Under the pieces are notes generated by a model, which had not been told where the DNA came from, ran no database searches, and saw only the letters and a list, made by a program, of their open reading frames with translations. From Megalobrama amblycephala (taxonomy: Eukaryota; Chordata; Actinopteri; Cypriniformes; Xenocyprididae): a stretch of 64,000 nucleotides of DNA. Where the stretch lies: contig NC_063050.1 of assembly GCF_018812025.1 (NCBI RefSeq), forward strand, positions 13,247,037 through 13,311,036, given 5' to 3'. Shown one piece after another: positions 1 through 12,300 of the stretch; the first letter of the stretch is position 1, and the number at the start of each line of letters is the position of its first letter. The position numbers and the translations under genes were made by a program.

Positions 1-616
1 TTGATGGGTGTACTCTTGCTCTCTTGCTCTGGTCGACGTGTGCACATGCGCCCTTCCAGGAGAAGTGCCAGTACAAGGAATTCCATCCCCGTTTACATCA
101 CTCAGGCCGATACTCAAAAAAAAAAAAAAATCCAGTCCTGTGACGATTTGGAAGAGAATTTTTGGCACAGAAATACTCCATCATTCGTCCAACTCATGTT
201 TTGAAACTTTGGCCATGTTTAGCATGAGAATCCAACTCTTTATCAGTGTAAATAAGCCCCTCCCACCTTAAATCATTATTTCTTGTAGATTAAAGTGGAG
301 TCTGGTATTACTGCAAATCTGCATTCAGGATAGATCATACGGAAGGCTCAATGATGGGGCATATCATTTGAGACCTTTTCGATTTCTGACTATCGCTGCC
401 TTAGTAAGTTGCAATTTTCATGAATATACAAAAATTATGCTTTTTGTTATGTGTAAGCAGAGCGTGACCGACTTAAAGATAAATATTCACCCTGAATCCT
501 CCGTCTAAGACCAGAACTGACAAGTTAATGTCCATGAGAACGCAATCGGCCGATGTGAATTCTCTGTGCCAGGTCCCTAATGAATGAATAATTGAGAGTA
601 TGGGATACTCAGAATA
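1..616. other. Left-edge non-coding stretch
   Basis: No supportable gene. It holds an A-run near 115-130 and unremarkable AT-rich sequence. Two short open frames at the very start lack codon structure or any recognisable domain and are not called. Confidence 0.5.
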
Positions 617-1552
617 TTTAAAGGTGCCGTAGAACGTCTTTTTAAAAGATGTAATATAAGTCTAAGGTGTCCCCTGAATGTGTCTGTGAAGTTTCAGCTC
701 AAAATACCCCATAGATTTTTTTTTATTAATTTTTTTAATGCCTATTGGGGCATCATTAAATATGAGCCGATTTAGGCTGCGGCCCCTTTAAATGCTCACG
801 CTCCCACCCACGTAGCTCGCGCTTGCCTTAAACACCATAAACAAAGTTCATACAGCTAATATAACCCTCAAAATGGATCTTTACAAAGTGTTCGTCATGC
901 AACATGTCTAATCGCGTAAGTATAGTATTTATTTTGATGTTTACATTTGATTCTGAATGAGTGGCTAAAGCTAACATTACACACTGTTGGAGAGATTTAT
1001 AAAGAATGAAGTTGTTTATGAATTATACAGACTGCAAGTGTTTAAAAAATGAAAATAACAACAGTCTTGTCTCCGTGAATACAGTAAGAAACGATGGTAA
1101 CTTTAACCACATTTAACAGTACATTAGCAACATGCTAACGAAACATTTAGAAAGACAATTTACAAATATCATTAAAAATATCATGGATCATGTCAGTTAT
1201 TATTGCTCCATCTGCCATTTTTCGCTATTGTTCTTGCTTGCTTACCTAGTCTGATGATTCAGCTGTGCACAGATCCAGACGTTAATACTGGCTGCCCTTG
1301 TCTAATGCCTTGAACATGGGCTGGCATATGCAAATATTGGGGGCGTACATATTAATGATCCCGACTGTTACGTAACAGGTGTTATGTTGAGATTCGCCTG
1401 TTCTTCGGAGGTCTTTTAAACAAATGAGATTTATATAAGAAGGAGGAAACAATGGAGTTTGAGACTCACTGTATGTCATTTCCATGTACTGAACTCTTGT
1501 TATTTAACTATACCAATATAAATTCAATTTTTAATTCTAGGGAACCTTTAAA
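617..1552. mobile_element. Non-autonomous DNA transposon, full length
   Basis: The ends form imperfect terminal inverted repeats: the left end TTTAAAGGTGCCGTAGAACG pairs with a right end whose complement reads TTTAAAGGTTCCCTAGAATT. I recognise the body as an abundant repeat of cyprinid genomes. There is no transposase frame, so it depends on enzymes from elsewhere. The superfamily is not assigned because the AT-rich flanks hide the target duplication. Confidence 0.7.
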
Positions 1553-1882
1553 GATCTATATGAATACATAACCAATAGTTATGATTAATTCCTAATTAGA
1601 AACACAATCTAATACTAATAACCATTTGAAATTGGAGTCAGATTAAGCGTGGAGCTAAAGTAAAATTTAAACTAAATTCCAAAAATGAAGTGAACTTCAC
1701 AGGAGCGCTGACAAGACATACACACACATTCCACCAATAGTAAACCACAACCATCCAATGAATTCCCCATGGACAAAATCTAGTCCTGCCCTTACAGTTT
1801 TAATAGTTTCCACACAAAACTAGAATTATTTTTTTTCAAAATAGTACAATTAAAGCAACATATTCTTATGTTTTTACAACAG

Positions 1883-2452
1883 ATTTTCGTTCTGCTGATC
1901 CCTGCTACAGCTACACTGTGCTGGATGATCCATGGAGAGCCAACAGCAGACAATATTACAACTACTACTACTACTACTACTACAACTACAATTACTACTG
2001 TCACCACTACTACAAGTGTGACACCAATGTCATTTGGAGCGGCTGGTATCGTCTCTTCATTAATGGCCTGAGTGCTCACATCCCAGACACATGTGTTGCT
2101 CAGTATAGCTGTGGAACTGATGTCCCACTGTGGATACGTGGTGGACACCCAACAGTTGAGGATGGAGTCGTCACTCGAGATGTCTGTGGTCACAATAACA
2201 ATTACTGCTGCTATTACGGGTCTTATCCCATTAAAGTCAAAGCCTGTCCAGGCAATTATTATGTCTATGAGCTGGTTAGTCCACCTTACTGCTGTTCAAC
2301 ATACTGTGCAGGTAATTATATTCACATGAGCTCTTTCTACACTTTCATGATATTTGTGTTTCTGTTCATTAATCACTGTTCATACAAACTTTCAGACACT
2401 GGCAGCGTTAACACCAGCTCTACATCTGTGACACCAGTGACCATCTCAACTG
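1883..2452 (+). pseudogene. Uromodulin/GP2-like D8C-domain gene, two exons only
   Basis: Exon 1883-2311 begins after an acceptor AG and ends at GT (2312); exon 2396-2452 ends at GT (2453). Both introns are phase 1, so the two exons join in frame. The first exon encodes the cysteine-rich D8C-type region of uromodulin and pancreatic GP2: DPCYSYTVLDDPW at the start, then WSGWYRLF, CGTDVPLW, HPTVEDGVV, a CC pair and ACPGNYYVYEL. The second exon is Ser/Thr-rich. Family members are secreted or GPI-anchored mucosal glycoproteins, many of them fish-specific. A (TAC)n tract at about 1957-1985 adds a run of tyrosines inside the domain. No signal-peptide exon upstream and no ZP-domain exons downstream are visible for several kb, so this is probably a fragment or pseudogene, though distant exons cannot be excluded. 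Confidence 0.75.
1955..2012. repeat. (TAC/ACT)n trinucleotide tract inside an exon
   Basis: Nearly perfect TAC repeats interrupted by AAC and ATT units. It lies in frame in the D8C exon and encodes mostly tyrosine and asparagine between conserved cysteines. Confidence 0.8.
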
Positions 2453-2459
2453 GTAATGT

Positions 2460-3064
2460 AACACACTGTGTCTCTATTAGCTTATTTTGTAAACTAGCAG
2501 TTAATCAGCAGTCTATCCTATAGTGTCAGGAACAGTTGTCTTTCTTCTGGGTCGTAGTGCTGACCCATTTGTTTAAGACACTGGCATGTTCAGGGAAAGG
2601 ACACATTGGCTATGCACCATTATGAGAAATCAAGGTTAATTAAAACATTTATAAACATTCAATATATGTGCAGTAGTGATTGTGAGGTAGAGCTGCGGTA
2701 TCAAAGTCCTGCTCATGACGGTATCATGTAACACCATGAATTGAAAGCTGTGGTTGCGATTGAGTCAGAAGGAGTACTTTTTGGGTGAACTCTGAATGTC
2801 CACAAAAATAAACAACATTGTGCAAATACTGTAAATCAGGCATTAGAATGCATCAGTGATCTGATTATACAGGTCACTGAAAACCATAAAATAAATGCTA
2901 TTTTCTCTTGATCATATCACTAGGAATGTTAAGATTATGCTTCTGCAAATAATCAAGGTAAATATTAAAGTTGGCATGAAATCATAATTTATTTTGTTAG
3001 CACACATTACTAGTTTGTGATGAACAATTCATTTGTGCAAGTTAATCCAGAAAGAAAATACATT
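2460..3064. other. Non-coding stretch
   Basis: AT-rich sequence with many stop codons in all frames. I see no gene, RNA gene or clear repeat. Confidence 0.5.
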
Positions 3065-3068
3065 TTTA

Positions 3069-3851
3069 GGATTAGTTCACTTTCAAATTAAAATTTCCTG
3101 ATAATTTACTCACCCCCATGTCATCTAAGATGTTCATGTCTTTCTTTCTTCAGTCGAAAAGAAATTAAGGTTTTTGATGAAAACATTCCAGGATTTTTCT
3201 CCATATAGTGGACTTCAATGGAGCACAAATGGTTGAAGGTCAAAATTACAGTTTACAGCAATCCCAGATGAGAAATAAGGGTCTTATAATTTTTATATGT
3301 TTTAACCATAAATGCTCATCTTGAGCTAGCTCTCTTCTTCTTCTCTATTTGAATTCCAGCCGTGTAGACACTGCTAAGTGAATTACTGCCCTCCACAGGT
3401 CAATGTTAGAACTAAATTGTCATACACAATATTCTAGTGCAAGTATATAACAATTAGTTCAAACTTTGACCTGTGGAGGGCAGTAATACACTTAACAGCG
3501 TCTACACGGCTGGAATTCTACTAGAGAAGCAGAGAGCTAGTTCAAGATGAGCATTTATTGTTAAAACTTAAATAATTTTTTATTTTTTTTTTTAGAAAAT
3601 GAGTGATGGTTTCTCTAGATAAGACCCTTATTTCTTGTCTGGGATCGCGTAGAACGCTTTGAAGCTGCAATGAAACTGTAATTTCAACCTTCTTCTTTGG
3701 GCTCCATTCAAGTCCACTATATGGAAAATAATCCTTTTTTCATCAAAAGTCTTAATTTCTTTCCGACTGAAGAAAGAAAGACATGAACATCTTGGATGAC
3801 ATGGGGGTGAGTAAATTATCAGGAAATTTTAATTTGAAAGTGAACTAATCC
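3069..3851. mobile_element. Long-arm fold-back DNA element (MITE-like)
   Basis: The first about 90 bases, starting GGATTAGTTCACTTTCAAAT, recur as the reverse complement at the right end. A second inverted pair lies inside (about 3355-3405 against 3468-3522). The flanks read TTTA on both sides (3065-3068 and 3852-3855), a likely short target duplication. It has no coding capacity. A relative lies at about 6225-6980. Confidence 0.75.
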
Positions 3852-3855
3852 TTTA

Positions 3856-5100
3856 ATCAAAATCTGAAAATGTACTTCCCCTCTGGAATGACCTTCATTC
3901 TTTGATGACAGGTAGAACATCCCCTCCAAATGTCAGTCTGCTGCGAGCTTTAACAACGAGCTGAAAGGAACACCTACTTTTCTAGATCTAATTAATTTCC
4001 AGAGGGGAAAATACAAGTCACCCCCTATTTTTCTCATTCAATATTTTGTTTCACTCAGAAAATACATTACAATACACTGTGTGCAGAATTATTAGGCAAG
4101 CTAACTTTCTGATCATATTTTTTTTCCAAGCACATTTTACCAATTTCAATCCACATCAATCTTAATAACTACTATTAATAATGTTTTTAATCATTTATAA
4201 GTGATATATAATTGTTCATGAAGGCTGGAAATGAAAAATGCCTTATATTCAGGTGTGCAGAATTATTCAACCTGGTCTCATAGGAAATACGTACCTCTGC
4301 GCACTTTTTTGCAGCGCCACAAATATGTACCACCAGGTACGTATTGCTATAGTTCTGAAACAAAAACGTCCACTGGGGTCGCTAAAGAGAAGGACATGTT
4401 ACATTTCGATTAACAGTCAGAGGTATGTACACTACAGCATATCCAATTATCCTAAAACTGTGTTATTTTAGTGATAAATGTAACGTGATTCGTGTTATAT
4501 TACTGAAACATGTTTAATCTGATGGTAAATGTAACGTTAGAATCATGAGAGTGCTCACGACGCCAGTAGAACAGATAAGCTAATTTAGCTAGCTTCCTTC
4601 AATTAACATTACGTACTCTGCAGTACAAAAATTACAGCCGCAGCATACATCGACAGAACCCTGGCAAAGTAGGTACGTTTGTAGCCAGGTGGCTATAGTG
4701 AACTAAAATTAGCGCTTGCTAAGTTCTTTTTTTAGTGATAAATGTTTGCTGTAATGGTAAATGTGATGTTAGAATCTTGTGTGAGCACTCCTGATAAAAG
4801 CAATGCCCTTCAATTATGTTTCTGTAGTACATTTTGTAGCTAGCTAGGTGGCTAACGTTGGTGAGCTAACGGTGAACTGTCTGAACATAAAACTTATATG
4901 TTTGCACATACACACATTCAGCAAATCACCAGTTCACCAGTTATGAGCACATCCATATGTGCAAACAAATGCGATATACATTGCATTACTTTCGATGTAT
5001 TATTAGATGAGGTTAATCTGCGTTTATACCTTAAGAACTACAAATCCCATGAAACTGTCGACCAATTATGTGTTGCCATAAAACGCCGTGTGCAAACATG
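3856..5100. other. Non-coding repeat-rich stretch
   Basis: AT-rich sequence with the phrase GTGCAGAATTATT twice (about 4081 and 4254), probably fragments of interspersed repeats. No gene is supportable. Confidence 0.45.
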
Positions 5101-5107
5101 CGCACTA

Positions 5108-5110
<3 letters not shown>

Positions 5111-5173
<63 letters not shown>

Positions 5174-5178
5174 CGCCC
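5111..5178. repeat. (GT)n microsatellite with a (GC)n tail
   Basis: More than 25 GT dinucleotides followed by a short alternating GC tract. It creates spurious frames on both strands. Confidence 0.95.
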
Positions 5179-5427
5179 ACACAGTAAGAAACTACGTTTA
5201 CATCACCAAACAATTTTATATGTGCTTGCAGGTTCCCGACATATGAAAGTGATAGAAAAGCAGCAGGTTAGTCTTTCCATGTAGCACCAACTTGTGCCAT
5301 AGCCATTGCTTATGAGTGCGCATTACTACATTTATGTATGTATTCTACATGCATTTTAATGTAGCTGTTGAATCTGCCCATACGTCTAGGCCAGCCCAAA
5401 TAGGCCAGTAGCCCCTCACTTCAGAAC

Positions 5428-5598
5428 ACTCAAGATCCAAGGGGCGGAGTCGGGTAGGTTAAGATATATGGAAAGTGGGAGGAGTTGGATCTAGAACCAG
5501 GAGGTGGAGATGGGTAGGGTTAGAGCCAGGGGGCGGAGTCGGGTAGGTTTAGGGCTATGGAAAGTGGGAGGAGATACACTCCGCCCCTTGGATCTTGT
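5428..5598. repeat. Short inverted-repeat unit with internal tandem copies
   Basis: AAGATCCAAGGGGCGGAGTC at the left pairs with CTCCGCCCCTTGGATCTT at the right. Between them the phrase GGCGGAGTCGGGTAGG occurs twice as an imperfect tandem. It is possibly a small fold-back element; no coding content. Confidence 0.55.
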
Positions 5599-5734
5599 GT
5601 TCTGCAGTGAGGACTATCTCAAGTAGGCTGCAGCCTGCGGTGGACATCCAACTCCGCCCACAGCCAAGTGTGACATCAGAAGCCGCGTCCGTGCCCAATA
5701 TGTCACCTCGTGACTCCCCATTAGATGTATATAC

Positions 5735-5966
5735 ATATCCTTCAGATGCAAAAGCCTCCAAGTGTCATCTGAAATGTTCTTCTAAAATGAGCATTTTTAT
5801 CAAGCTTGTATGTTTAGGTTCAGTTATTTCACTTTAATGGCAATTAATAGGTCCTTTTCAGTGACATTAAAGTGAAATAACTGAACATAAACATATGAGC
5901 TTGATAAAAATGCTCATTTTAGAAGAACATTTCAGATGACACTTGGAGGCTTTGCATCTGAAGTCT
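5735..5966. mobile_element. Fold-back element with about 100-base arms
   Basis: Left arm 5735-5838 and right arm 5863-5966 are near-perfect reverse complements separated by about 24 bases. The transcript would form a long hairpin. The mirrored frames on both strands here are artefacts of the palindrome. Confidence 0.75.
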
Positions 5967-6224
5967 TCATATATACACATATCCATGGTGATTCCCCATC
6001 CCTGTGTCACCCCTGGAACCCAATTTGTTGTATGTTGGTTTCCAATTTCCAAAGGATTTTTAGGCATAAGGTTAAAGATGAAAGCGCTTTTTTTTTTCTC
6101 CCCCAAACCACCAGAAATCCCGCCCTGCTGCTAATTTCATTGGTTACGGTAATGGGTAGGTTTAGAGATTAATGTTTGGTGTAGGCAATCTGTACTGTGA
6201 TTGACATGACCAATAGATTCTTAA

Positions 6225-6911
6225 AGGATTAGGATAGTTCACTTCAAAATGGAAATTTCCTGATATTTTAATCACCCCAATCTCATCCTAGATGTTCATG
6301 TCTTTCTTTCTTCAGTCAAAAAGAAATTTTTTTTTTTTTTTTTTGAGGAAACATTCCAGGATTTTTTCCCCTACATAATAGACTTCAAAGGCAACCCAAA
6401 TGTTGAAAGTCCAAATCAATGCAGTTCAAAAGAAGGGCTTCAGAGGCACTGCATGATCCCAGCTGAGGAATATAGGGTCCTATCTAGCGAAACAATCGGT
6501 CATTTGAAAAATATTGTATATACTTTTTGACTGAAATTGCTCATCTTGCGCTGCTGTGCGGCTCGCCATTGATTGTGTAATCACATCAGAAAGGTCACGC
6601 TAGACGTACGCGGAAGTACCACCCCAAACGAACATGCGAGGACTAATACAAACGCCCTTTACCAAAAAAAACCTCCATCTTCAACTTCAAATCATCTGAC
6701 ATCATTGTTTTTGCAACTTTTTTTTTTGTTGTTGTTAAAGGACTTTTGTATTAGTCTTCACATGTGCACTTTGCAAACATGGGGGTGGTACTTCTGTCTA
6801 TGTCAACCATGACCTTTCCGACGTGATTACATAATCACTGGCGTGCCACAGAGCAGTGCAAGATAAGAAATGTAGGTTAATACGTTATAATACAACATAT
6901 ATACATTTTTA

Positions 6912-6951
<40 letters not shown>

Positions 6952-6980
6952 TTTTTTGAAAATGACCGATCCTTTCTTTT
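6225..6980. mobile_element. Fold-back element related to the one at 3069
   Basis: The left end repeats the 3069 family (AGTTCACTTC, then GATGTTCATGTCTTTC). Internal arms about 6575-6670 and 6735-6840 are inverted copies. The right arm stops near AAATGACCGATC and the terminal part is missing, so this copy is truncated. A pure T run (about 6917-6948) lies in the right part. Confidence 0.6.
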
Positions 6981-7725
6981 TTTTTCACACCTTAACACAA
7001 TAACGTGACAGATGTAAACATGCAGAAGAAAAACACACACCACATGTCTGTAGAACCTACAATTGCATATATTGTTTTATTTCCTGCAGTGTTGATACAC
7101 ACTGTCCACTGCCGTTGTGTTGCAGTTGTGCATACCTGTTATATTTACCTTTTTTGTATAGAAGTCTAGAATTATCTTTTTTCCCTGTTGGGGAGAGTCG
7201 GTAAGTCAACCTATAGCCAAGTGAATATGAAATAGGAATAAAAGTAATGCATACAAAACAAGTTCACAATGTATGTCATCAACTGACACCTTAACAACAA
7301 TTGCCTAATTGCCTAACTCAATTAGACAACAAAATATCCCCCCAAAAAAGTGGTCTTCTGGCCCTATGATGGAGCAAAGTTGAGTCATTTGAGTAAACAG
7401 TTACTAACTTTTGTAACTAGCTATTGTATTTAAAGTATAATTGTAAAATATCACTATTTATAATTATATCCGCCTGTACTATTGACAGCATGGCAACTGT
7501 CCCACATCGGACCATAAACACACCAGCAGGTGTTGGCAACTTCCGAATGCATCACTGGCACCCAATTACCCAGCATTGAAAACATTTATCTAAGCACTGC
7601 CTGGGTAGCAAAAGAAACATCAAGGATGTCTCCCACCTTAAGCATGGACATTAAACCCTCCAGGAAGTTGTATGCAAACCACATATATTCATTTGTTTTT
7701 ATGTGTATTTTGTTTTTTTGTGGCC
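6981..7725. other. Region upstream of the KDZ gene
   Basis: No clear gene. An in-frame open stretch runs from about 7518 into the exon ending at 7835, and an ATG at 7490 is followed by a possible donor (GTGTTG). Either could belong to a 5' exon of the gene below, but neither is certain. Confidence 0.4.
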
Positions 7726-7775
7726 CTCAGGTGTTTAAAAAAGGGTCATCTGATCAGCCTACACCAGAGAAAAAT

Positions 7776-8849
7776 ATGGAGGAGGAATTACACCTTGATC
7801 TTGATGAAATAATGGCTGATTTGGAGGAGATACAGGTATTTTTTTATAAAATTATGTACCACGCATTGTGCATCAAGCAGTATTTCACCAACATATGTGT
7901 ATATATATATATATATACAGTACAGTCCAAAAGTTTGGAACCACTAAGATTTTTAATGTTTTTAAAAGAAGTTTCGTCTGCTCACCAAGGCTACATTTAT
8001 TTAATTAAAAATACAGTAAAAAACAGTAATATTGTGAAATATTATTACAATTTAAAATAACTGTTTTCTATTTGAATATATTTCACAAAGTAATTTATTC
8101 CTGTGATGCAAAGCTGAATTTTCAGCATCATTACTCCAGTCTTCAGTGTCACATGATCCTTCAGAAATCATTCTAATATGCTGATCTGCTGCTCAAGAAA
8201 CATTTAATGTGTACAATTGTACAAAATATTTGAGTACAGTATTTTTTTTCAGGATTATTTGATGAATATAAAGTTCATAAGAACAGCATTTATTTGAAAT
8301 CTAATCTTTTGTAACATTATAAATGTCTTTACTGCCACTTTTGATTGATTTAATGCAGCCTTGCTGAATAAAAGTATTAATTTCTTTCATTTCTTTTCAA
8401 AAAAATAAAAATAAAAATTCTTACTGACCCCAAACTTTTGAACGGTAGTGTATAATGCTACAGAAGCTTTGTATTTCAGATAAATGCTGTTCTTTTGAAC
8501 TTTCTATTCATCAAGGAATCCTGAAAAAAAAAAGTACACAACTGTTTTCAACATTGAAAATAATCATAAATGTTTATTGAGCAGCAAATCAGCATATTAG
8601 AATGATTTCTGAAGGATCATGTGACACTGAAGACTGGAGTAACGATGCTGAAAATTCAGCTTTGCATCACAGGAATAAATTACTTTGTCAAATATATTTA
8701 AATAGTACACAGTTATTTTAAATTGTAATAATATTTCACAATATTACTGTTTTTTATTGTATTTTTAATTAAATAAATGTAGCCTTGGTGAGCAGACGAA
8801 ACTTCTTTTAAAAACATTAAAAATCTTAGTGGTTCCAAACTTTTGGACT

Positions 8850-8926
<77 letters not shown>

Positions 8927-8960
8927 GTATATATATTATGTATATGTATATGTATGTATG

Positions 8961-9039
<79 letters not shown>

Positions 9040-9096
9040 ATATATATATGTGTGTATATGTATATATATATATATGTATGTATATATATATATATG

Positions 9097-9153
<57 letters not shown>

Positions 9154-9193
9154 GTATATATGTATGTATGTATGTATGTATATATATATATGT

Positions 9194-9237
<44 letters not shown>

Positions 9238-9244
9238 ATGTGTG

Positions 9245-9309
<65 letters not shown>

Positions 9310-12300
9310 GTATATATATGTATATATATATATGTGTGTATGTGTGTGTGTAAATAAAATGAATCATTATAATATAGTACTAGCACTGTTTGTATTTTTT
9401 GCAACTTCCATAAATGATGTTCTGAATCGTGTTATTGTTCTACCCCTTATATTATATTCTGAAGTCATTGTTCTACCTCTTATGTTTGAGTAATACAGAG
9501 TGAGGAAGCAGTCAAAACACCACATAAAACACGAAAAAGAAAGAAGTTTGATCTAAAACTGCAGTGGAAAAGGAGAGACCAAGAAGGATTTTTGGTCTAT
9601 GAGAAGCGCAAACTGAGGACAGGTATGATTTGATGTTTTAGATCCTTTGATTTTCACTAAGTTTTGTGTAAATCAAATATTTTTTTGTTTGTTTGTTTTA
9701 CTCTAGACCGATCTGGAAGACCAGTGGCCTCTACCATTGCAAGTAACCCTCAAGAAGTTGATCTTGGTAAGATATTGTTTATTTTTTTATTCTATGCACC
9801 GTCATGTTTTAACATTTATCCATTTGGCAGACGCTTTTATTCAACCATATACTGTATTTCTTTGACATACCTTAGACATGTATACCCTGAAGTCTGTCTA
9901 TACTAACAGACAGTTCCCTTCTCCGTTCCCTAGAAGTAATCCCCTTTCATGTTGATTTGCATCTGTTCTGTTCTTTGCATACATGATACTGCATTTAAAA
10001 TTGTATAATTCTAGGAACTGCCTGCACATCTGAAGCCTCTACTACCAAACAACATTTTGGAGATGTCGATGCACAACAGATTATTGGTAAGTTTACCAAG
10101 GGTTACCTCACCCAAAAATGAAAATTCTGTAATTTATTACTCACCCTCATGTCGTTCCACACCCGTAAGACCTTCATTCATCTTCAGAACACGAATTAAG
10201 ATATTTTAGTTGAAATCTGATGACTCCGTGAGGCCTGCATAGCCAGCAATGACATTTCCTCTCTCAAGATCCTCATAACTCATAACGCTCCAAAGCTTCC
10301 TGAAGCAGCATTTTGAAATCGGCCATCACTAAATAAGTCTTTATTTTGTTTTTTTGGCACTCCAAAAATATTCTCGTCGCTTTATAATATTAATATTGAA
10401 CCACTGTACTCACATGAACTGATTTAAATATGTTTTTAGTACATTAATGGATCTTGAGAGAGGAAATGTCATTGCTGGCTATGCAGGCCTCACTGAGCCA
10501 TCGGATTTCATCTGAAATATCTTAATTTGTGTTCTGAAGATGAACGAAGGTCTTACAGGTGTGGAACAGAATGAGGGTGAAGTAATTAATGACATTTTTC
10601 ATTTTTGGCTGAACTAACCCTTTAAATGTTTTGACCTATCAGAACTGTATCACTGTCTTCATAAAGTCCATCTGAATGGATAAAAGTGCCAACATTTTAT
10701 GTTAAATGTACAAATTTGCAGGAGATTATTTGTCTTTTTAAACAACATAAACTGAGTTTGTGCTCTTGGTTTACAAGCTTGTGACATGTAAGGAACTCTA
10801 ATGTAATTTTTATTTTTTTTTATTGCAAGATTTACAACTACATCTACTCCAAAATGCAATGGACTGTGATGAACCCAGATCAACAGCATCTCATGATTGG
10901 GCATTGAGGCAAACCTTGTCTGAAGAACGTTGGCAGGAAGCAAGGCCAAAACTTCTTGACAGTTTGCTTGCTTCAGACTGCGTGCGTCGTGGTCCTTGTG
11001 ATCATTGCAACATGAAAGAAGCAGTCATCAGATGCAAAGACTGTCTGCCAAAACCCCGTTACTGTGGGCAGTGTGACGTTTCTATGCATCAAAATATGTT
11101 TTTTCACAACAGAGAGACTCTTATAGATGGGTTCTATAAACCTGTCCCTCCATCAACTGCTGTTCAAGACCTCAGTGGCCAAAATATCATATATGAACAA
11201 GGTAAGACGTACTTCATAGCTTAAAAACAACTTATTTATTTCCTTTTTTAATATATTAAATGTAATATATTTTTCCTTTCATCTAGTGTGTTTGCTGCCC
11301 ATTACACAACCTGACAAAATTTGTGATTGTGACCCTCAAAACCTGTCTGTTGTCGCTGGGCGATCAGTTGTACTCATCTGTATAAATGGTATGACTTGCA
11401 ATGTTTTGTATTGTATTTCTCTATTTGCTTAACCTGCTGAGAGATGACTGAAGAGTATCAATGTGTGTTTACTATTTTTTTTATTTTATTTTTTTTCCTT
11501 TTTTTTTTTCTTTGCAGGTCGCTATGACATCTTCCTGCCAGTTATGAATTGCAGAACATGTCATGCATCATGGACACCTGAGGTGGTGGACCTGCTGTTT
11601 AGTGGTTACTGGCCAGGTACTGTTGGGTTTCAAACTATATACCAGGTAGACCTTTTCAAATCTTTTGAGGACCTGAAGATCACTGCACCTGGGCTTTCAA
11701 GACAAGCATTTGTGAAAATGTTACAACAGCGCTCACAACAATTTGGAAGGGTAAGATTTGGAAAGCCATTTTGTTTTCTGCATTTATGCAAGTCTAACTA
11801 TCATGTCACTTATTCAAATTTTGATAATTCCAGAGTGGTAACATTTGTGGCGACGTCTTCCAAAAAGCTTTCCTTGAATGGACATATTGTCGTCATAAAA
11901 GAGAGAAACTCTGTGGCATTGACCACTTCACTTGCCCAGCTTGCACCCCAGATACAGTTGCTGTGTCTGCAGATGGAAACCGAAAACTATATAGATTCAG
12001 CAAAACAAAGGGGTATATTATTATTGATAACTTTTCACTGTCAACATTTCTTGTGAATATATTTTTGGACATTACCGTATTTTATTTGTGTAGGGCAGAG
12101 GAACAACCGTTTTTTGATGGAGTTTTTCTTGCCAATGACAAAGATGTAGCAACATTTGTTGATTGTGTTCGTGAGAAGACCAATCCAGTAAGATATTTGT
12201 CAAAAGACTTGGGTTTGTACAAAGTAAATCTGGATTTAGTTTGTGTATTTATTTGATATGACATTGTGTTAAAGATACATGGAAAAGGCATCTGTGGAAC

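Noticed and set aside
1792..2193. Minus-strand frame with a poly-Val stretch
   Set aside because: Shadow of the (TAC)n tract and D8C exon, which is clearly coding on the plus strand.
4898..5284. 128-residue frame with Cys-Val repeats
   Set aside because: Driven by the (GT)n microsatellite.
5595..6172. Mirror-image frames on both strands
   Set aside because: They fall on the arms of a fold-back element and share sequence because of the palindrome.
8829..9493. Long Tyr/Ile open frames on both strands
   Set aside because: They are translations of the TA/TATG microsatellite; no real protein signal.
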